64,000 nt of DNA from assembly GCF_000152965.1 (NCBI RefSeq), contig NZ_CH902583.1, forward strand, positions 1,699,072-1,763,071, in the 5' to 3' direction. The notes beneath the pieces are model-generated. The model saw only the letters and a program-made list of their open reading frames with translations, made no database searches and was not told the origin of the DNA. The stretch is from Roseobacter sp. MED193 (GTDB lineage: Bacteria; Pseudomonadota; Alphaproteobacteria; Rhodobacterales; Rhodobacteraceae). Shown here in pieces: positions 44,114 to 54,042 of the stretch (position 1 is its first letter; every line of letters starts with the position of its first letter). The translations under genes and the position numbers were made by a program.

Positions 44114-44983
44114 TTATTCGCCGCCACCCAGCTGGTGCACATAGGCGGAAACCGCGCGAATCTGCGCCTCGGTCAGGCGGGTATTCCAAGCAGGCATCAC
44201 ACCGTAACGGGCGTTATTCACGGTCTCGCTCAGGGAAGCATAATCGCCGCCATAGAGCCAGATCGCATCCACGAGGTTCGGCGCGCCCTGGCTGCGATCG
44301 CCAGTACCATCATCCATGTGGCAGGAGGCACAGTTGTCTTCAAAGACCACGGCACCAGCATCCACTTTAGAGGCGTCCTCGGCCTCACCGGAAAGAGACA
44401 TGACAAAGTTTACAACCTGGTCGATCTCTTCTTTTTCCAGCAACTCATCCCGACCGAAGGCAGGCATCTCGGAGTAGCGCGCATCATCGCTGTCCTCATT
44501 GCGGATACCATGGGTGATGGTTTCGTGGATGTCCTCAACAGTCCCACCCCAGAGCCAGTCATCATCCAGCAGGTTGGGATAGCCCTTGGCACCGGCTGCC
44601 CCGGAACCGTGACACTGGGCACACCAGGTCTTGAAAACCGCTGAACCAGAAGACACCGCATAAGAGCCAAGCTCCGGATCGCCCGCAATCGCTGTCAGCT
44701 CAGCGGCTTCCAGCTTGGCATTGATTGGCGCGTTGGCCTCCTCCACAGCCTGGATTTCAGCCGCCACATCACCGCGAGTCGACCAGCCCAGAACGCCTGC
44801 GGTTGCCGAGCTCAACATCGGCCATGCCGGATAGGCGATGGTGTAACCAATGCCCCAGATGATAGTGGCGTAGAAAGTCCAGAGCCACCACCGTGGCATC
44901 GGGTTGTCGAATTCTTCGATACCGTCCCACTGGTGACCCGTGGTGTTTGGATCGTCATCGTATTTTTTGACGGGTTTGCTCAT
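44114..44983 (-). CDS. ccoP: Cbb3-type cytochrome c oxidase subunit III (CcoP)
   Basis: Membrane-bound dihaem cytochrome c that feeds electrons to CcoO/CcoN. 289 residues: one N-terminal helix after [18 protein letters not shown], then two cytochrome c domains with CAQCH (about 136-140) and CASCH (about 225-229). Axial Met residues lie in EMPAF and VMPAW. Start overlaps the ccoQ stop (ATGA). Confidence 0.97.
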   Translation of the reverse strand: MSKPVKKYDDDPNTTGHQWDGIEEFDNPMPRWWLWTFYATIIWGIGYTIAYPAWPMLSSATAGVLGWSTRGDVAAEIQAVEEANAPINAKLEAAELTAIAGDPELGSYAVSSGSAVFKTWCAQCHGSGAAGAKGYPNLLDDDWLWGGTVEDIHETITHGIRNEDSDDARYSEMPAFGRDELLEKEEIDQVVNFVMSLSGEAEDASKVDAGAVVFEDNCASCHMDDGTGDRSQGAPNLVDAIWLYGGDYASLSETVNNARYGVMPAWNTRLTEAQIRAVSAYVHQLGGGE

Positions 44984-45192
44984 GTCCTCGCCTCCTTATC
45001 TGCGGCGGGTGTCGCCTCGCCCTCTACAGGGGCGGGGGCGTCTACGTGGCGAAAGGGAATGCTGGCTGTATCTTCATAGATCTTGGTGCTGCCGGGGCGA
45101 AAGGCCCAGGCGACGATGCCCATGAAGAAGACAAATAAGAACAACAACATCCAGCTGTCTGCGAATTCCCGCAGGAGTGTATAGATTTCCAT
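44980..45192 (-). CDS. ccoQ: Cbb3-type oxidase subunit CcoQ
   Basis: 70 residues: single helix ([20 protein letters not shown]), then a polar tail with FRHVD. Small subunit stabilising the complex. The last residues are Ala/Glu-rich. Lies between ccoO (12 bases) and ccoP (overlap). Confidence 0.93.
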   Translation of the reverse strand: MEIYTLLREFADSWMLLFLFVFFMGIVAWAFRPGSTKIYEDTASIPFRHVDAPAPVEGEATPAADKEART

Positions 45193-45204
45193 ACCTTCCC
45201 CTCC

Positions 45205-45933
45205 TTAGCGGTTTGCATCGGGTGTGAAGGTCGAGAAATCAACCAACGTACCCAGCATTTGCAGATAAGCGATCAGCGCGTCGGCCTCGGAAACACCGGG
45301 TTGGCCATCAAAGTTCCGCACGCTGACCTTTTCGCCGTAACGTTCCAGCAGGCCATCATAGTCACTGTCAGGATCCGCCTGGGCCTTAAAGTCAGCCTGG
45401 GCACTTGCCAGCATGTCTTCGGTATAAGGCGTGCCTAGCATCGCATTTGCAGCCAACAGATCGCCGATATACTTGCCGTCGATCATCTTGCGCTCAAGGA
45501 AGCTATACTTGGGCATCACAGATTCCGGCACCACAGACTGCGGGTCGCGCAAGTGATCCACGTGCCACTCGTCCGAATACCGCCCCCCCACACGGGCCAG
45601 ATCAGGCCCGGTGCGTTTGGAGCCCCACTGGAAGGGGTGGTCGTACATCGACTCCGCCGCAAGCGAGTAGTGACCATAGCGTTCGACCTCATCGCGCATT
45701 GGGCGGATCATCTGGCTGTGGCAGGTGTAGCAGCCTTCACGGATGTAGACCTCACGTCCTGCCATTTCGAGAGGGGTGTAAGGGCGCATGCCCTCCACCT
45801 TCTCGATTGTGTTTTCCAGCCAGAACAGAGGTGCGATCTGCACCAGGCCCCCGATGGTCACGACCAGAAAGCTGCAAACCAGCAGGAGGGTCGCGTTAGT
45901 CTCGAGGATTTTATGTTTGTCGAGAATTGCCAT
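45205..45933 (-). CDS. ccoO: Cbb3-type cytochrome c oxidase subunit II (CcoO)
   Basis: 242-residue monohaem cytochrome c subunit. One N-terminal helix ([20 protein letters not shown]), then [23 protein letters not shown] with the haem-binding CYTCH and ERYGHYS, and a distal Met in SVMPKYSFL. Fourteen bases after ccoN. Confidence 0.97.
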   Translation of the reverse strand: MAILDKHKILETNATLLLVCSFLVVTIGGLVQIAPLFWLENTIEKVEGMRPYTPLEMAGREVYIREGCYTCHSQMIRPMRDEVERYGHYSLAAESMYDHPFQWGSKRTGPDLARVGGRYSDEWHVDHLRDPQSVVPESVMPKYSFLERKMIDGKYIGDLLAANAMLGTPYTEDMLASAQADFKAQADPDSDYDGLLERYGEKVSVRNFDGQPGVSEADALIAYLQMLGTLVDFSTFTPDANR

Positions 45934-45947
45934 TTGCCATTCCCTCC

Positions 45948-47558
45948 TTATTCAGCCGGAACCGCGACAGTAAGGCTGGCTTCTTTGGCCGGAGCTTTAC
46001 GGACGGTCATCCACAGGTTGTAGCACATGATGAGAGCGCCAGAGAGGAACATAACCCCACCAAGACCACGCACCACATACATTGGGAACTTCGCTGCCAC
46101 GGTGTCGGCAAAGGAGTTTACCAGGAAGCCATTGGCGTCAACTTCGCGCCACATCAGGCCTTCCATGATCCCGGTCACCCACATCGACGCGGCATAGAGA
46201 ATGATGCCGATAGTGGCGAGCCAGAAGTGCCAGGACACCAGGCTGAGGCTATAGAGGCGCTCACGTTTCCACAGAACCGGAACCAGGAAGTAGAGAGCAC
46301 CAAAGGTGATCATTCCGTTCCAGCCCAGCGCACCAGAGTGCACGTGACCAATGGTCCAGTCAGTGTAGTGGCTCAGCGAGTTCACCGCGCGGATCGACAT
46401 CATTGGACCTTCAAAGGTCGACATGCCATAGAACCCGATCGAAATCACCATCATCCGGATAACCGGGTCGGTGCGCAGCTTGTCCCAGGCGCCAGAGAGC
46501 GTCATCAGACCGTTGATCATGCCGCCCCAGCTGGGCATCCACAGCACGATCGAGAACACCATGCCCAGGGTCGAGGCCCAATCCGGCAGCGCGGTGTAAT
46601 GCAGGTGGTGAGGACCAGCCCAGATATACAGGAAGATCAGCGCCCAGAAGTGGATGATCGACAGTTTGTACGAGAAGACAGGACGTTCAGCCTGCTTTGG
46701 CACAAAGTAGTACATCATGCCCAGGAAACCCGCGGTCAGGAAGAAGCCCACAGCATTGTGGCCATACCACCACTGCACCATGGCATCCTGCACACCAGAC
46801 CAAACGATAACCGATTTGGAACCCCAGATGGAGACAGGGATGGTCAAGTTGTTGACTAGGTGCAGCATCGCAACGGTGACGATAAAGGCCAGGTAGAACC
46901 AGTTGGCCACGTAGATATGAGGCTCTTTGCGCTTGATCACGGTGCCGAGGAAGACCGCCAGATAGGCCACCCAGACAATGGTCAACCACAGGTCAACATG
47001 CCATTCGGGCTCTGCGTATTCTTTCGACTGGGTGCCGCCAAACAGGTAGCCGGTTGCCGCCAGCACGATAAAGAGCTGGTAGCCCCAGAAGACGAACCAG
47101 GCCAGGTTGCCGCCCCAAAGACGGGCCGCGGAAGTCCGCTGAACCACGTAGAAGGAGGTGGCGATCAATGCGTTACCACCAAAGGCAAAAATCACCGCTG
47201 AGGTGTGCAGCGGACGCAGACGGCCAAAGTTGGCAAAGCCTTGTGCCCATTCAAAGTTGAGCGCTGGGAATGCCAACTGAAACGCGATGAACGTCCCCAC
47301 GAGGAACCCCACAACCCCCCAAAAGGCGGTCGCGACCACGCCAGCGCGGACGACGCTGTCGAAGTATTCATTTTGCAGGCTGCCCGCAGCCGGCTTTGCT
47401 TCGCCAGTGCGGCGCAGCGTGTATAGAAACAGACCACCAGCTACGAGCATGACGATTATCGCATGCACCTGGTAAGCCAGATCCCGCGCATAATTGGTCC
47501 CGATCATCGCAAAAAGCGTGACCAAACCAAGCGCTATCAGCTTGATATAATTAGACAT
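45948..47558 (-). CDS. ccoN: Cbb3-type cytochrome c oxidase subunit I (CcoN)
   Basis: Catalytic subunit of the high-affinity terminal oxidase, 536 residues, twelve helices. Haem and CuB ligands are in [37 protein letters not shown] and [16 protein letters not shown] at 47558 has AAGGGA upstream; a frame opening further upstream crosses the promoter region and is not used. An FNR site lies about 100 bases upstream. Confidence 0.97.
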   Translation of the reverse strand: MSNYIKLIALGLVTLFAMIGTNYARDLAYQVHAIIVMLVAGGLFLYTLRRTGEAKPAAGSLQNEYFDSVVRAGVVATAFWGVVGFLVGTFIAFQLAFPALNFEWAQGFANFGRLRPLHTSAVIFAFGGNALIATSFYVVQRTSAARLWGGNLAWFVFWGYQLFIVLAATGYLFGGTQSKEYAEPEWHVDLWLTIVWVAYLAVFLGTVIKRKEPHIYVANWFYLAFIVTVAMLHLVNNLTIPVSIWGSKSVIVWSGVQDAMVQWWYGHNAVGFFLTAGFLGMMYYFVPKQAERPVFSYKLSIIHFWALIFLYIWAGPHHLHYTALPDWASTLGMVFSIVLWMPSWGGMINGLMTLSGAWDKLRTDPVIRMMVISIGFYGMSTFEGPMMSIRAVNSLSHYTDWTIGHVHSGALGWNGMITFGALYFLVPVLWKRERLYSLSLVSWHFWLATIGIILYAASMWVTGIMEGLMWREVDANGFLVNSFADTVAAKFPMYVVRGLGGVMFLSGALIMCYNLWMTVRKAPAKEASLTVAVPAE

Positions 47559-47652
47559 ATTACGTCCCTTCACCATGTCCCGCACGATTCTTAGCGTCGC
47601 GTGGAACCCATATATTCTGCGCTTTAGATGCAAAACATGCGCAATCAATGCA

Positions 47653-47666
47653 TTGATCTGCATCAA
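47653..47666. promoter_or_regulatory. Perfect FNR site between ccoN and the stress protein gene
   Basis: TTGAT-CTGC-ATCAA matches the FNR consensus at all ten specified bases. Spacing of 41.5 towards ccoN puts the start near 47618 with TCTAAA as a possible -10. It may also serve the divergent usp gene. Confidence 0.88.
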
Positions 47667-47763
47667 GACAACTGCCTTTAAACTGTGACAGACCACACAG
47701 GGTACGGCTACAAAAACAGCCCTCTTGATTGGAACTCTGAACCTTTATCGCATGAGGTGAAAC

Positions 47764-48603
47764 ATGACCTATAAGACCATTCTCACGGTTCTGACCTCGC
47801 AGGACACAGCCGAGACCCCCCTGTCACAGGCGGCCTCCATGGCTGAGGCCTTCAACGGCCATACCGATGTCCTGTGTCTCGGCGTCGACCGCACACAAAC
47901 CGGCTACTATTACGCCGGAGCCAATGCCATGGTGCTGCAAGAAACCATGACCCGCGCCAAGGAAGATGCCAGCGCCTTGCAGTCCCATGCTGAAGACTAC
48001 CTGAAGAAGGCAGGCGTTCAGTTTTCGACCGATGCGGGCATTGCCCAGATCGCAGATATGGGCCGCCATGTGGCACGCTTGGCGCGGTTTTCGGATCTGG
48101 TTGTTCTGGGCCAGCCCTATGGCCAGGGCAAAGGTGTAGAGGCCGAGCCCGTAGTCGAATCCGCACTTTTTGAGGGACGCACCCCGGTTTTGATTGTACC
48201 CGATGATGCCGAACCCGTTGGACAGCCCAAAACCATCTTGGTTGCTTGGAATGAGAGCATGGAGGCCATGACCTCTATTCGCAAAGCCATGCCATTCCTC
48301 ACGGGGGCGGATCTGGTTCGAATCGTTGTAATCGACCCTCCCCAGCATGGCCCAGAGCGCTCAGACCCAGGGGGAATGCTGGCCCAGATGCTGGCCCGCC
48401 ACGGTGTCAAATGTGAGATTGATGTGCTTAGCAAAACCATGCCGCGCGTGTCTGATATTCTAATCCGCCATGCCACCGATACCGATGCAGGCATGATCGT
48501 GATGGGGGCCTATGGTCACTCCCGTTTTCGCGAGGCCATTCTTGGAGGCGCCACGCGTAACATGCTGGAAAAGGCCACTGTTCCGGTCTTTATGGCGCAT
48601 TAA
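47764..48603 (+). CDS. Universal stress protein, tandem domains
   Basis: 279 residues in two UspA domains (about 1-140 and 150-279). The second keeps the ATP-binding pattern G-x2-G-x9-G (GAYGHSRFREAILGGATRNML); the first has a weaker version at VVLGQPYGQGKGVEAE. Such proteins often sit beside cbb3 or FNR genes and help survival under low oxygen. Divergent from ccoN. Confidence 0.9.
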   Translation: MTYKTILTVLTSQDTAETPLSQAASMAEAFNGHTDVLCLGVDRTQTGYYYAGANAMVLQETMTRAKEDASALQSHAEDYLKKAGVQFSTDAGIAQIADMGRHVARLARFSDLVVLGQPYGQGKGVEAEPVVESALFEGRTPVLIVPDDAEPVGQPKTILVAWNESMEAMTSIRKAMPFLTGADLVRIVVIDPPQHGPERSDPGGMLAQMLARHGVKCEIDVLSKTMPRVSDILIRHATDTDAGMIVMGAYGHSRFREAILGGATRNMLEKATVPVFMAH

Positions 48604-48629
48604 ACGCCCCACAATCCCTACTGCCCCAT

Positions 48630-48653
48630 CGACCCGCTGCTACCAGCGGGTCG
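48630..48653 (+). terminator. Hairpin downstream of the stress protein gene
   Basis: CGACCCGCT and AGCGGGTCG (48630-48638, 48645-48653) make a 9 bp stem with a six-base loop, 27 bases past the stop. There is only a weak T-rich tail, so termination efficiency is uncertain. Confidence 0.55.
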
Positions 48654-49046
48654 TATCTGTATGAGGGTTAGCTTCGCAGATAATGCAGGCCCTGAAACCC
48701 AGCCCACGTCTCCCGCAGCTGCTGCGCCGCAGAGGCCTGATCATTTCTGGACAGACAAGCGTGCGTTTAGTCCTCCGCCTGGCTGGGTGGGTTTTCTGCT
48801 GCGACCCAGGAACCAAGCGTCGCGCCAGGTGCCATCTTGGCCCAGATTAACTCGCTCAAGGCTGAGCTCGACGCATCGCTGTTCCAACGCAGTGCTAAGA
48901 GGGGGCTTGAACGGCGCTGGCGTATTGATGAAGGGTCACGCGGCGCCTTTGGCTCCCCCAAACCGGAAAAACGGGCGGATGCTGGCGCTTTTTGATCACA
49001 CAGTTCCTTCCAACCCCTCTGATGCAGGATCGGCAGGAGCGACCGC
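48654..49046. other. Gap between the usp gene and fnrL without a supported gene
   Basis: About 390 bases. A plus-strand frame (roughly 48774-48993) is free of stops and would read AQINSLKAELDASLFQRSA and a charged continuation, but it has no start codon or binding site. A second open frame from 48661 has Pro/Arg-rich composition typical of a non-coding frame in GC-rich DNA. It may be a gene remnant. Confidence 0.35.
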
Positions 49047-49787
49047 CTAGCTCATATAGCCGCCGTCACTATCGTCGCCAGCTTCCTCGAACAGGCGCCC
49101 CATATCCGGCACAGAAACCCGGCGTTTGCCCTCCAAAGCAATCACCCCATCTTTTTTCAGGGCCGACATCTGTCGACTGACGGTTTCCAGCGTAAGGCCT
49201 AGGTAATCCGCCATGGCCTCACGGGTGAGCGGCAAATCAAACGTCATTTCATTGACCGCCCCGCGTGGCGTCAGCGAGGCATCACGTCGCGCAATGATCG
49301 TTAACAGGCTGGCAATTTTTTCCCGCGCGGTTTTGCGACCCAAAACCAGCATCCACTCGCGGGCGGCATCCAGCTCATCCAAGGTCATCTCTAGCAGGCG
49401 ATGGGCAATATGCGGCGTGTTTGCCATCAGGTCTTCAAAGGGTTTCTTGCGGAAACAGCACATCACAACATCGGTGGTCGCAACAACATTATAGGCCGCA
49501 CCATCGCGTCCGGGGCGGCCCACAAAATCGCTGGGCAACAACAAGCCAACCATCTGGGTGCGGCCATCTTCCATGGTTTGGGTCAGCGTCGCGATCCCGG
49601 AAACAACCGAGCCGACAAAATTCATCACATCGCCAGACCAAATGATTGGCTGCCCCGCTTCATAGCTGCGGTAGTATTTGATGCCGTCCAGCGCCTCAAG
49701 CTCATCTGCCTCACAGCGCGCGCAAACGGCGCGGTGGCGGATGGGACAGTCGGCACAGCTGATATGCGTAATGCTAGGAGCGTTCAT
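49047..49787 (-). CDS. fnrL: Oxygen-responsive Crp/Fnr regulator FnrL
   Basis: 246 residues. Cysteines at 11, 14, 22 and 25 and at 110/111 can bind an oxygen-labile 4Fe-4S cluster. Cyclic-nucleotide-like beta-roll, dimer helix and C-terminal HTH with LTREAMADYLGLTLETVSRQM, whose E-x2-SR contacts match FNR recognition of TTGAT. Expected to control the FNR-type sites in this window and, through the site 13 bases before its start, itself. Confidence 0.95.
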   Translation of the reverse strand: MNAPSITHISCADCPIRHRAVCARCEADELEALDGIKYYRSYEAGQPIIWSGDVMNFVGSVVSGIATLTQTMEDGRTQMVGLLLPSDFVGRPGRDGAAYNVVATTDVVMCCFRKKPFEDLMANTPHIAHRLLEMTLDELDAAREWMLVLGRKTAREKIASLLTIIARRDASLTPRGAVNEMTFDLPLTREAMADYLGLTLETVSRQMSALKKDGVIALEGKRRVSVPDMGRLFEEAGDDSDGGYMS

Positions 49788-49799
49788 GGGCTATCCCGT

Positions 49800-49813
49800 T
49801 TGATCCAAGTCAA
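49800..49813. promoter_or_regulatory. FNR-type site between fnrL and hemN
   Basis: TTGAT-CCAA-GTCAA, one mismatch from consensus. Its centre is 42 bases from the hemN start and 20 from the fnrL start. It could activate hemN and block fnrL. Confidence 0.78.
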
Positions 49814-49848
49814 AGTTTGCGCAATCGAATACTGACTAGGATAGTGAC

Positions 49849-51240
49849 ATGTGTCAGAAATCACAATTGGCGAAGCTCGGATTATTCGATGCCAAAGTGC
49901 CGCGCTATACCAGTTACCCGACGGTGCCACATTTTGGCCCGGAGATCGGTGCGGCACATTTACAGTCCTGGTTAGGCCAAATCCCCAACGGGAGCCAGAT
50001 TTCTCTATATATACACATCCCCTTTTGCCGTACCCTTTGTTGGTTTTGCATGTGTCGTACTCAGGGCTCCCGATCTGATACGCCCATATCGGCCTATGTC
50101 GCAGCAGTCATTCAAGAGATAGAGCTGCTGAAATCCCATTTACCACCGGATGTCAGACTGTCGCGCCTCCACTGGGGGGGCGGCACCCCAACAATTCTCT
50201 CCCCCGAGTTGATTCGCACTCTCACACAGGCCCAAAATAGCCTGGCTCCACTTGCACCGGAGGCTGAGTTCTCGGTTGAGATCGACCCTAATGAATTTGA
50301 CCAGGCCCGCTGTGATGCCTTGGTTGCCGCAGGCCTTACCCGCGCCTCGATTGGGGTTCAGGGGTTTGACACGACAACCCAGCAGGCCATTGGTCGCAGT
50401 CTGAGCTTTGACCGGGTCGCGGGGGTGGTCAAAATGCTGCGCGGGGGCGGGGTGCGAGATCTCAATGCCGACCTGCTGTTTGGTCTACCACACCAGGATC
50501 TTGCGCAGATCTGCCAAAGCACCCGGCAATTGCTGTCTCTGTCGCCCGATAGGGTCGCTCTTTATGGCTACAAACACCTGCCCTCAATGATCCGCCGCCA
50601 AGCAATGATCCCCTCGGAAACGCTCCCCAAGCCAGAGGACCGGCTAGAGCTTTTTCAGGCCGCCAGCGCGATCTGTCTGGAGGAGGGCTACGAGGAGATT
50701 GGCATCGACAACTTTGCCCGCCGAGGCGACGGTCTGACCTTGGCGCGGGACCAATCCGATCTGGATAAGTGCCTAAAGCGGGGCTTCCAAGGCTATAGCG
50801 ACGATCCGGCAAAGGTCCTGATTGGTCTGGGAGCCTCGGCGATTTCGCGTTTTCCCCAGGGCTATGCGCAAAACGCCCCCAGTACCGCTCGCTATATGGC
50901 CGCGATTGACGCAGGGAGCTTTGCCACCGCACGTGGGCATCTGTTTCAGGGAGAAGACCAGCTACGGAGCCGCATCATTGAAGCTCTGCTGTGTCGTTTC
51001 ACCATCCCGCGCGATCAAATCTTGGCGCAATGCCCAGATATGGGGGCTCGGTTTGACGCCCTCATCACCCAGGCCTGTGCCGCCTTTCCCGCCATGCTAA
51101 CCCAAAACACAAACGGCGCATCCCTGGCAAAACCAGCCCAGGCCATGGCCCGGGTGATTGCGCGCCATTTCGACGCCTACGAAGTCACGGCAACTGAAGC
51201 TTCCCCATCCACGACCGAGAACAACCAGGTCTCTGCCTGA
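49849..51240 (+). CDS. hemN: Oxygen-independent coproporphyrinogen III oxidase
   Basis: Radical SAM enzyme forming protoporphyrinogen IX without oxygen. 463 residues. Cluster motif C-x3-C-x2-C is Cys60, Cys64, Cys67 (PFCRTLCWFCMC), preceded by YTSYPTVPHF and followed by WGGGTPTILSP and the SAM-binding GVQGFD stretch. Divergent from fnrL with a shared FNR site. Near the start TAGGAT could be a -10 box or contain the ribosome site AGGA. Confidence 0.96.
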   Translation: MCQKSQLAKLGLFDAKVPRYTSYPTVPHFGPEIGAAHLQSWLGQIPNGSQISLYIHIPFCRTLCWFCMCRTQGSRSDTPISAYVAAVIQEIELLKSHLPPDVRLSRLHWGGGTPTILSPELIRTLTQAQNSLAPLAPEAEFSVEIDPNEFDQARCDALVAAGLTRASIGVQGFDTTTQQAIGRSLSFDRVAGVVKMLRGGGVRDLNADLLFGLPHQDLAQICQSTRQLLSLSPDRVALYGYKHLPSMIRRQAMIPSETLPKPEDRLELFQAASAICLEEGYEEIGIDNFARRGDGLTLARDQSDLDKCLKRGFQGYSDDPAKVLIGLGASAISRFPQGYAQNAPSTARYMAAIDAGSFATARGHLFQGEDQLRSRIIEALLCRFTIPRDQILAQCPDMGARFDALITQACAAFPAMLTQNTNGASLAKPAQAMARVIARHFDAYEVTATEASPSTTENNQVSA

Positions 51241-51354
51241 AGCTTTACAGCCGGTCTCCACGCAATGCCTCTGCCCCGCGACAGCGCCCCCCCCACACAG
51301 GCTTAGACTTTGCCCACAGTGAAGGCTAAGCGGCCGACGCCCCCGCACTGCGCC

Positions 51355-52935
51355 CTAGCGCGCGGCTGCGAGCAATTGACGGGTGTAGTTCACTTGCGGA
51401 TTTTCAAACAGCGCTTCGGCGGCACCAGATTCTACGATATCGCCCTGCTTCATAACCACGACCTGATGCGACATCGCCCGCACCACATTGAGATCATGAC
51501 TGATAAACAAATAGGTGAGCCCATAGCGTTTTTGCAGATCCCGCAGCAGCTCGACGATCTGCACCTGCACCGTCATATCCAGGGCTGAGGTCGGCTCATC
51601 CAGCACCACCAGCTTTGGCCGCAGCACCATGGCACGGGCAATCGCGATACGCTGACGCTGCCCGCCCGAGAACTCATGCGGGTAGCGGTCCATGGTTGAA
51701 GGGTCTAATCCAACCTCCACCATCACCTCCGCAACCAGCTCACGCGGGGCGCGATGTTGGTCGATTTTGTGAATGGCCAGACCTTCAGCAATGATCTGCG
51801 CGCAGGTCATCCGCGGGCTCAGCGAGCCAAAGGGATCCTGAAACACGATCTGCATATCTTTGCGCAGATTACGCAACTCCTTGGTTGACCATTGCCGCAG
51901 GTCATCGCCGCAAAACCGTACCTCGCCCTGTGATGCAATCAGCCGCATGATCGCCAGCGCCAGTGTCGTCTTGCCCGAGCCGCTTTCGCCCACAATGCCC
52001 AGGGTTTCACCAGCCCGCACAGAAATCGACGTTGGGTTGACCGCCTTCACATGGCCCACAGTGCGTTTCAAAAGACCCTTTTGGATTGGGAACCAGACTT
52101 TCAAATCCTGGGTGCTGATCAGCTCAGCGGCCTCCGGCGCTACCGGCTCGGGAATGCCCGACGGTTCTGCCGCGAGCAGCTTCTGGGTATAGGCATGTTG
52201 CGGATTGTCAAAGACCTCCGCCGCAGGGCCCTCCTCGACGATCTCACCATCCTTCATCACACAGACCCGATCCGCAATGCGCCGCACAACGTTCAAGTCA
52301 TGGGTGATGAACAACAGCCCCATGCCCTCAGATTTCTTAAGCTCCGCCAGCAGCTCCAAGATCTGCGCCTGGATTGTCACATCCAGCGCCGTTGTGGGCT
52401 CATCCGCGATCAGCACCTCCGGCTTATTGGCCAGGGCCATGGCGATCATCACACGCTGACGCTGCCCGCCCGAGAGCTGGTGCGGATAGGCGTTCAGTCG
52501 GCTTTCTGCGTCGCGAATGCCAACCTTTTGCAACAGTCCCAAAACCCGGTCCCGCGCCGCCTGCCCCTGCAATCCCTGATGCAGCGCCAGCGATTCCGCC
52601 AGCTGCTTGTCAATGGTATGCAGCGGGTTGAGCGAGGTCATCGGCTCCTGAAAGATAAAGCTGATGTCATTGCCACGCACCTGCATCAGGTGCTTCTCAT
52701 CGGCGCCCACCATCTCCACCCCGTCATAGGTGACAGAGCCCTCAACGATGGCGCTGTCGCCGAGCAGCGACACAGTAGACAGGGCTGAGACGGATTTACC
52801 CGATCCGGACTCCCCAACCAAAGCGACGGTTTCCCCGCGTGCGACCGAGAAGGACACGCCTTTGACGGCCTGGTTGACCTCGCCGTCCTGTCGGAAAGAC
52901 ACGCGTAGATCGCGGACCTGAAGTACGGCACTCAT
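51355..52935 (-). CDS. yejF: Peptide ABC transporter, double ATP-binding protein (YejF-like)
   Basis: 526 residues, two fused ATPase domains. Each half keeps Walker A ([20 protein letters not shown]), signature ([24 protein letters not shown]), Walker B and the H-loop ([16 protein letters not shown]). Oligopeptide-type C-terminal regions follow each. Powers the YejBE permease. Start overlaps the yejE stop (ATGA). Confidence 0.93.
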   Translation of the reverse strand: MSAVLQVRDLRVSFRQDGEVNQAVKGVSFSVARGETVALVGESGSGKSVSALSTVSLLGDSAIVEGSVTYDGVEMVGADEKHLMQVRGNDISFIFQEPMTSLNPLHTIDKQLAESLALHQGLQGQAARDRVLGLLQKVGIRDAESRLNAYPHQLSGGQRQRVMIAMALANKPEVLIADEPTTALDVTIQAQILELLAELKKSEGMGLLFITHDLNVVRRIADRVCVMKDGEIVEEGPAAEVFDNPQHAYTQKLLAAEPSGIPEPVAPEAAELISTQDLKVWFPIQKGLLKRTVGHVKAVNPTSISVRAGETLGIVGESGSGKTTLALAIMRLIASQGEVRFCGDDLRQWSTKELRNLRKDMQIVFQDPFGSLSPRMTCAQIIAEGLAIHKIDQHRAPRELVAEVMVEVGLDPSTMDRYPHEFSGGQRQRIAIARAMVLRPKLVVLDEPTSALDMTVQVQIVELLRDLQKRYGLTYLFISHDLNVVRAMSHQVVVMKQGDIVESGAAEALFENPQVNYTRQLLAAAR

Positions 52936-54038
52936 GAAAAGGTCTTTCTTGGGTCAAAGGCGTCGCGGATGCCCTCAAAGATAAAGATCAGCAGCGACAG
53001 CATCAGGGCAAAGGTGAAAAAGGCCGTGAAGGCCAGCCAGGGCGCTTCGAGGTTTTGTTTTGCCTGCAATGTCAGCTCCCCCAACGAGGGCGCTGAGGAA
53101 GGCAAGCCAAAGCCGAGGAAATCCAGCCCCGCCAGGGCGCTAATAGTGCCGGTAATGATAAAGGGCAGCATGGTCAGCGTCGCCACCATGGCATTGGGCA
53201 GCATATGGCGCAGCATGATGGTCATATTGCCCACGCCCAGGGCCTTGGCCGCGCGGACATATTCCAGATTGCGCGCCCGCAGGAACTCAGCGCGCACCAC
53301 CGGAACCAAAGAGGTCCAGCCAAACAGGATCATCAACCCAACCAAAAGCCAGAAACTACGACCCAGAATGGCGAACATGATGATGATCACATAGAGCGAA
53401 TTCACCGAGCTCCAGACCTCAATCACCCGCTGGAACACCAGATCTGTCCAGCCGCCAAAATACCCCTGTATCGCGCCAGCAAGGATACCGATCACTGTCG
53501 CCGCACCGGTGACCATCAGAGTAAACAGGATCGACAAACGGAAGCCGTGAATGACCCGTGCCAACACATCGCGTTTGGTGTCATCGGTGCCCAGCAGGTT
53601 CTCACCATTCGGCGGTAAAGGTGCGGCGCCTGGTCGATCCACCGAGGTATTGTAGGAATAGGGAATAAGCGGCCAGATTGCCCAGCCCTTATGGAAATCC
53701 TCTGCCGCATAGCTGTCCGCCGCTATTTCCTCGATGATCTCTTCCGGCTCGTCAAAGCAGTCCTCAACCCCACCGGATTTGATCAGGCACTCCACCTCTG
53801 GATCACGGTAGGTCGCCTCGGTCTTGAAATCACCACCAAAGGTGGTCTCTGGGTAGAACTTGAAGATCGGCGTATATAGCTCGCCGCGATAGCTCACCAG
53901 AATGGGTTTGTCATTGGCCAGGAACTCAGCAAAGAGCGACAGGCCAAAGAGCACCGCAAAAATCCACAGGGACCAATAGGCGCGTTTGTTGCGACGAAAG
54001 GTGTTCCAACGGCGCTGGTTGAGAGGGGATAGTGCCAT
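52932..54038 (-). CDS. yejE: Peptide ABC transporter permease (YejE-like)
   Basis: 368 residues. One N-terminal helix, a long periplasmic insert with acidic stretch (DEPEEIIEEIAAD), GTDDTKRDVLARVIHG typical of DppC/YejE, and a five-helix core with EAA-like AAKALGVGNMTIMLRHMLPNA. ATG at 54038 lies four bases after the yejB stop; a longer frame overlaps yejB. Confidence 0.93.
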   Translation of the reverse strand: MALSPLNQRRWNTFRRNKRAYWSLWIFAVLFGLSLFAEFLANDKPILVSYRGELYTPIFKFYPETTFGGDFKTEATYRDPEVECLIKSGGVEDCFDEPEEIIEEIAADSYAAEDFHKGWAIWPLIPYSYNTSVDRPGAAPLPPNGENLLGTDDTKRDVLARVIHGFRLSILFTLMVTGAATVIGILAGAIQGYFGGWTDLVFQRVIEVWSSVNSLYVIIIMFAILGRSFWLLVGLMILFGWTSLVPVVRAEFLRARNLEYVRAAKALGVGNMTIMLRHMLPNAMVATLTMLPFIITGTISALAGLDFLGFGLPSSAPSLGELTLQAKQNLEAPWLAFTAFFTFALMLSLLIFIFEGIRDAFDPRKTFS

Positions 54039-54042
54039 TGTC

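Noticed and set aside
45927-46859. Plus-strand open frame opposite ccoN
   Set aside because: Shadow of ccoN, rich in His, Gln and Arg, with no start signal.
48661-49050. Plus-strand open frame of 129 codons between usp and fnrL
   Set aside because: Pro/Arg-rich with no domain or ribosome site; kept only as a possible remnant region.
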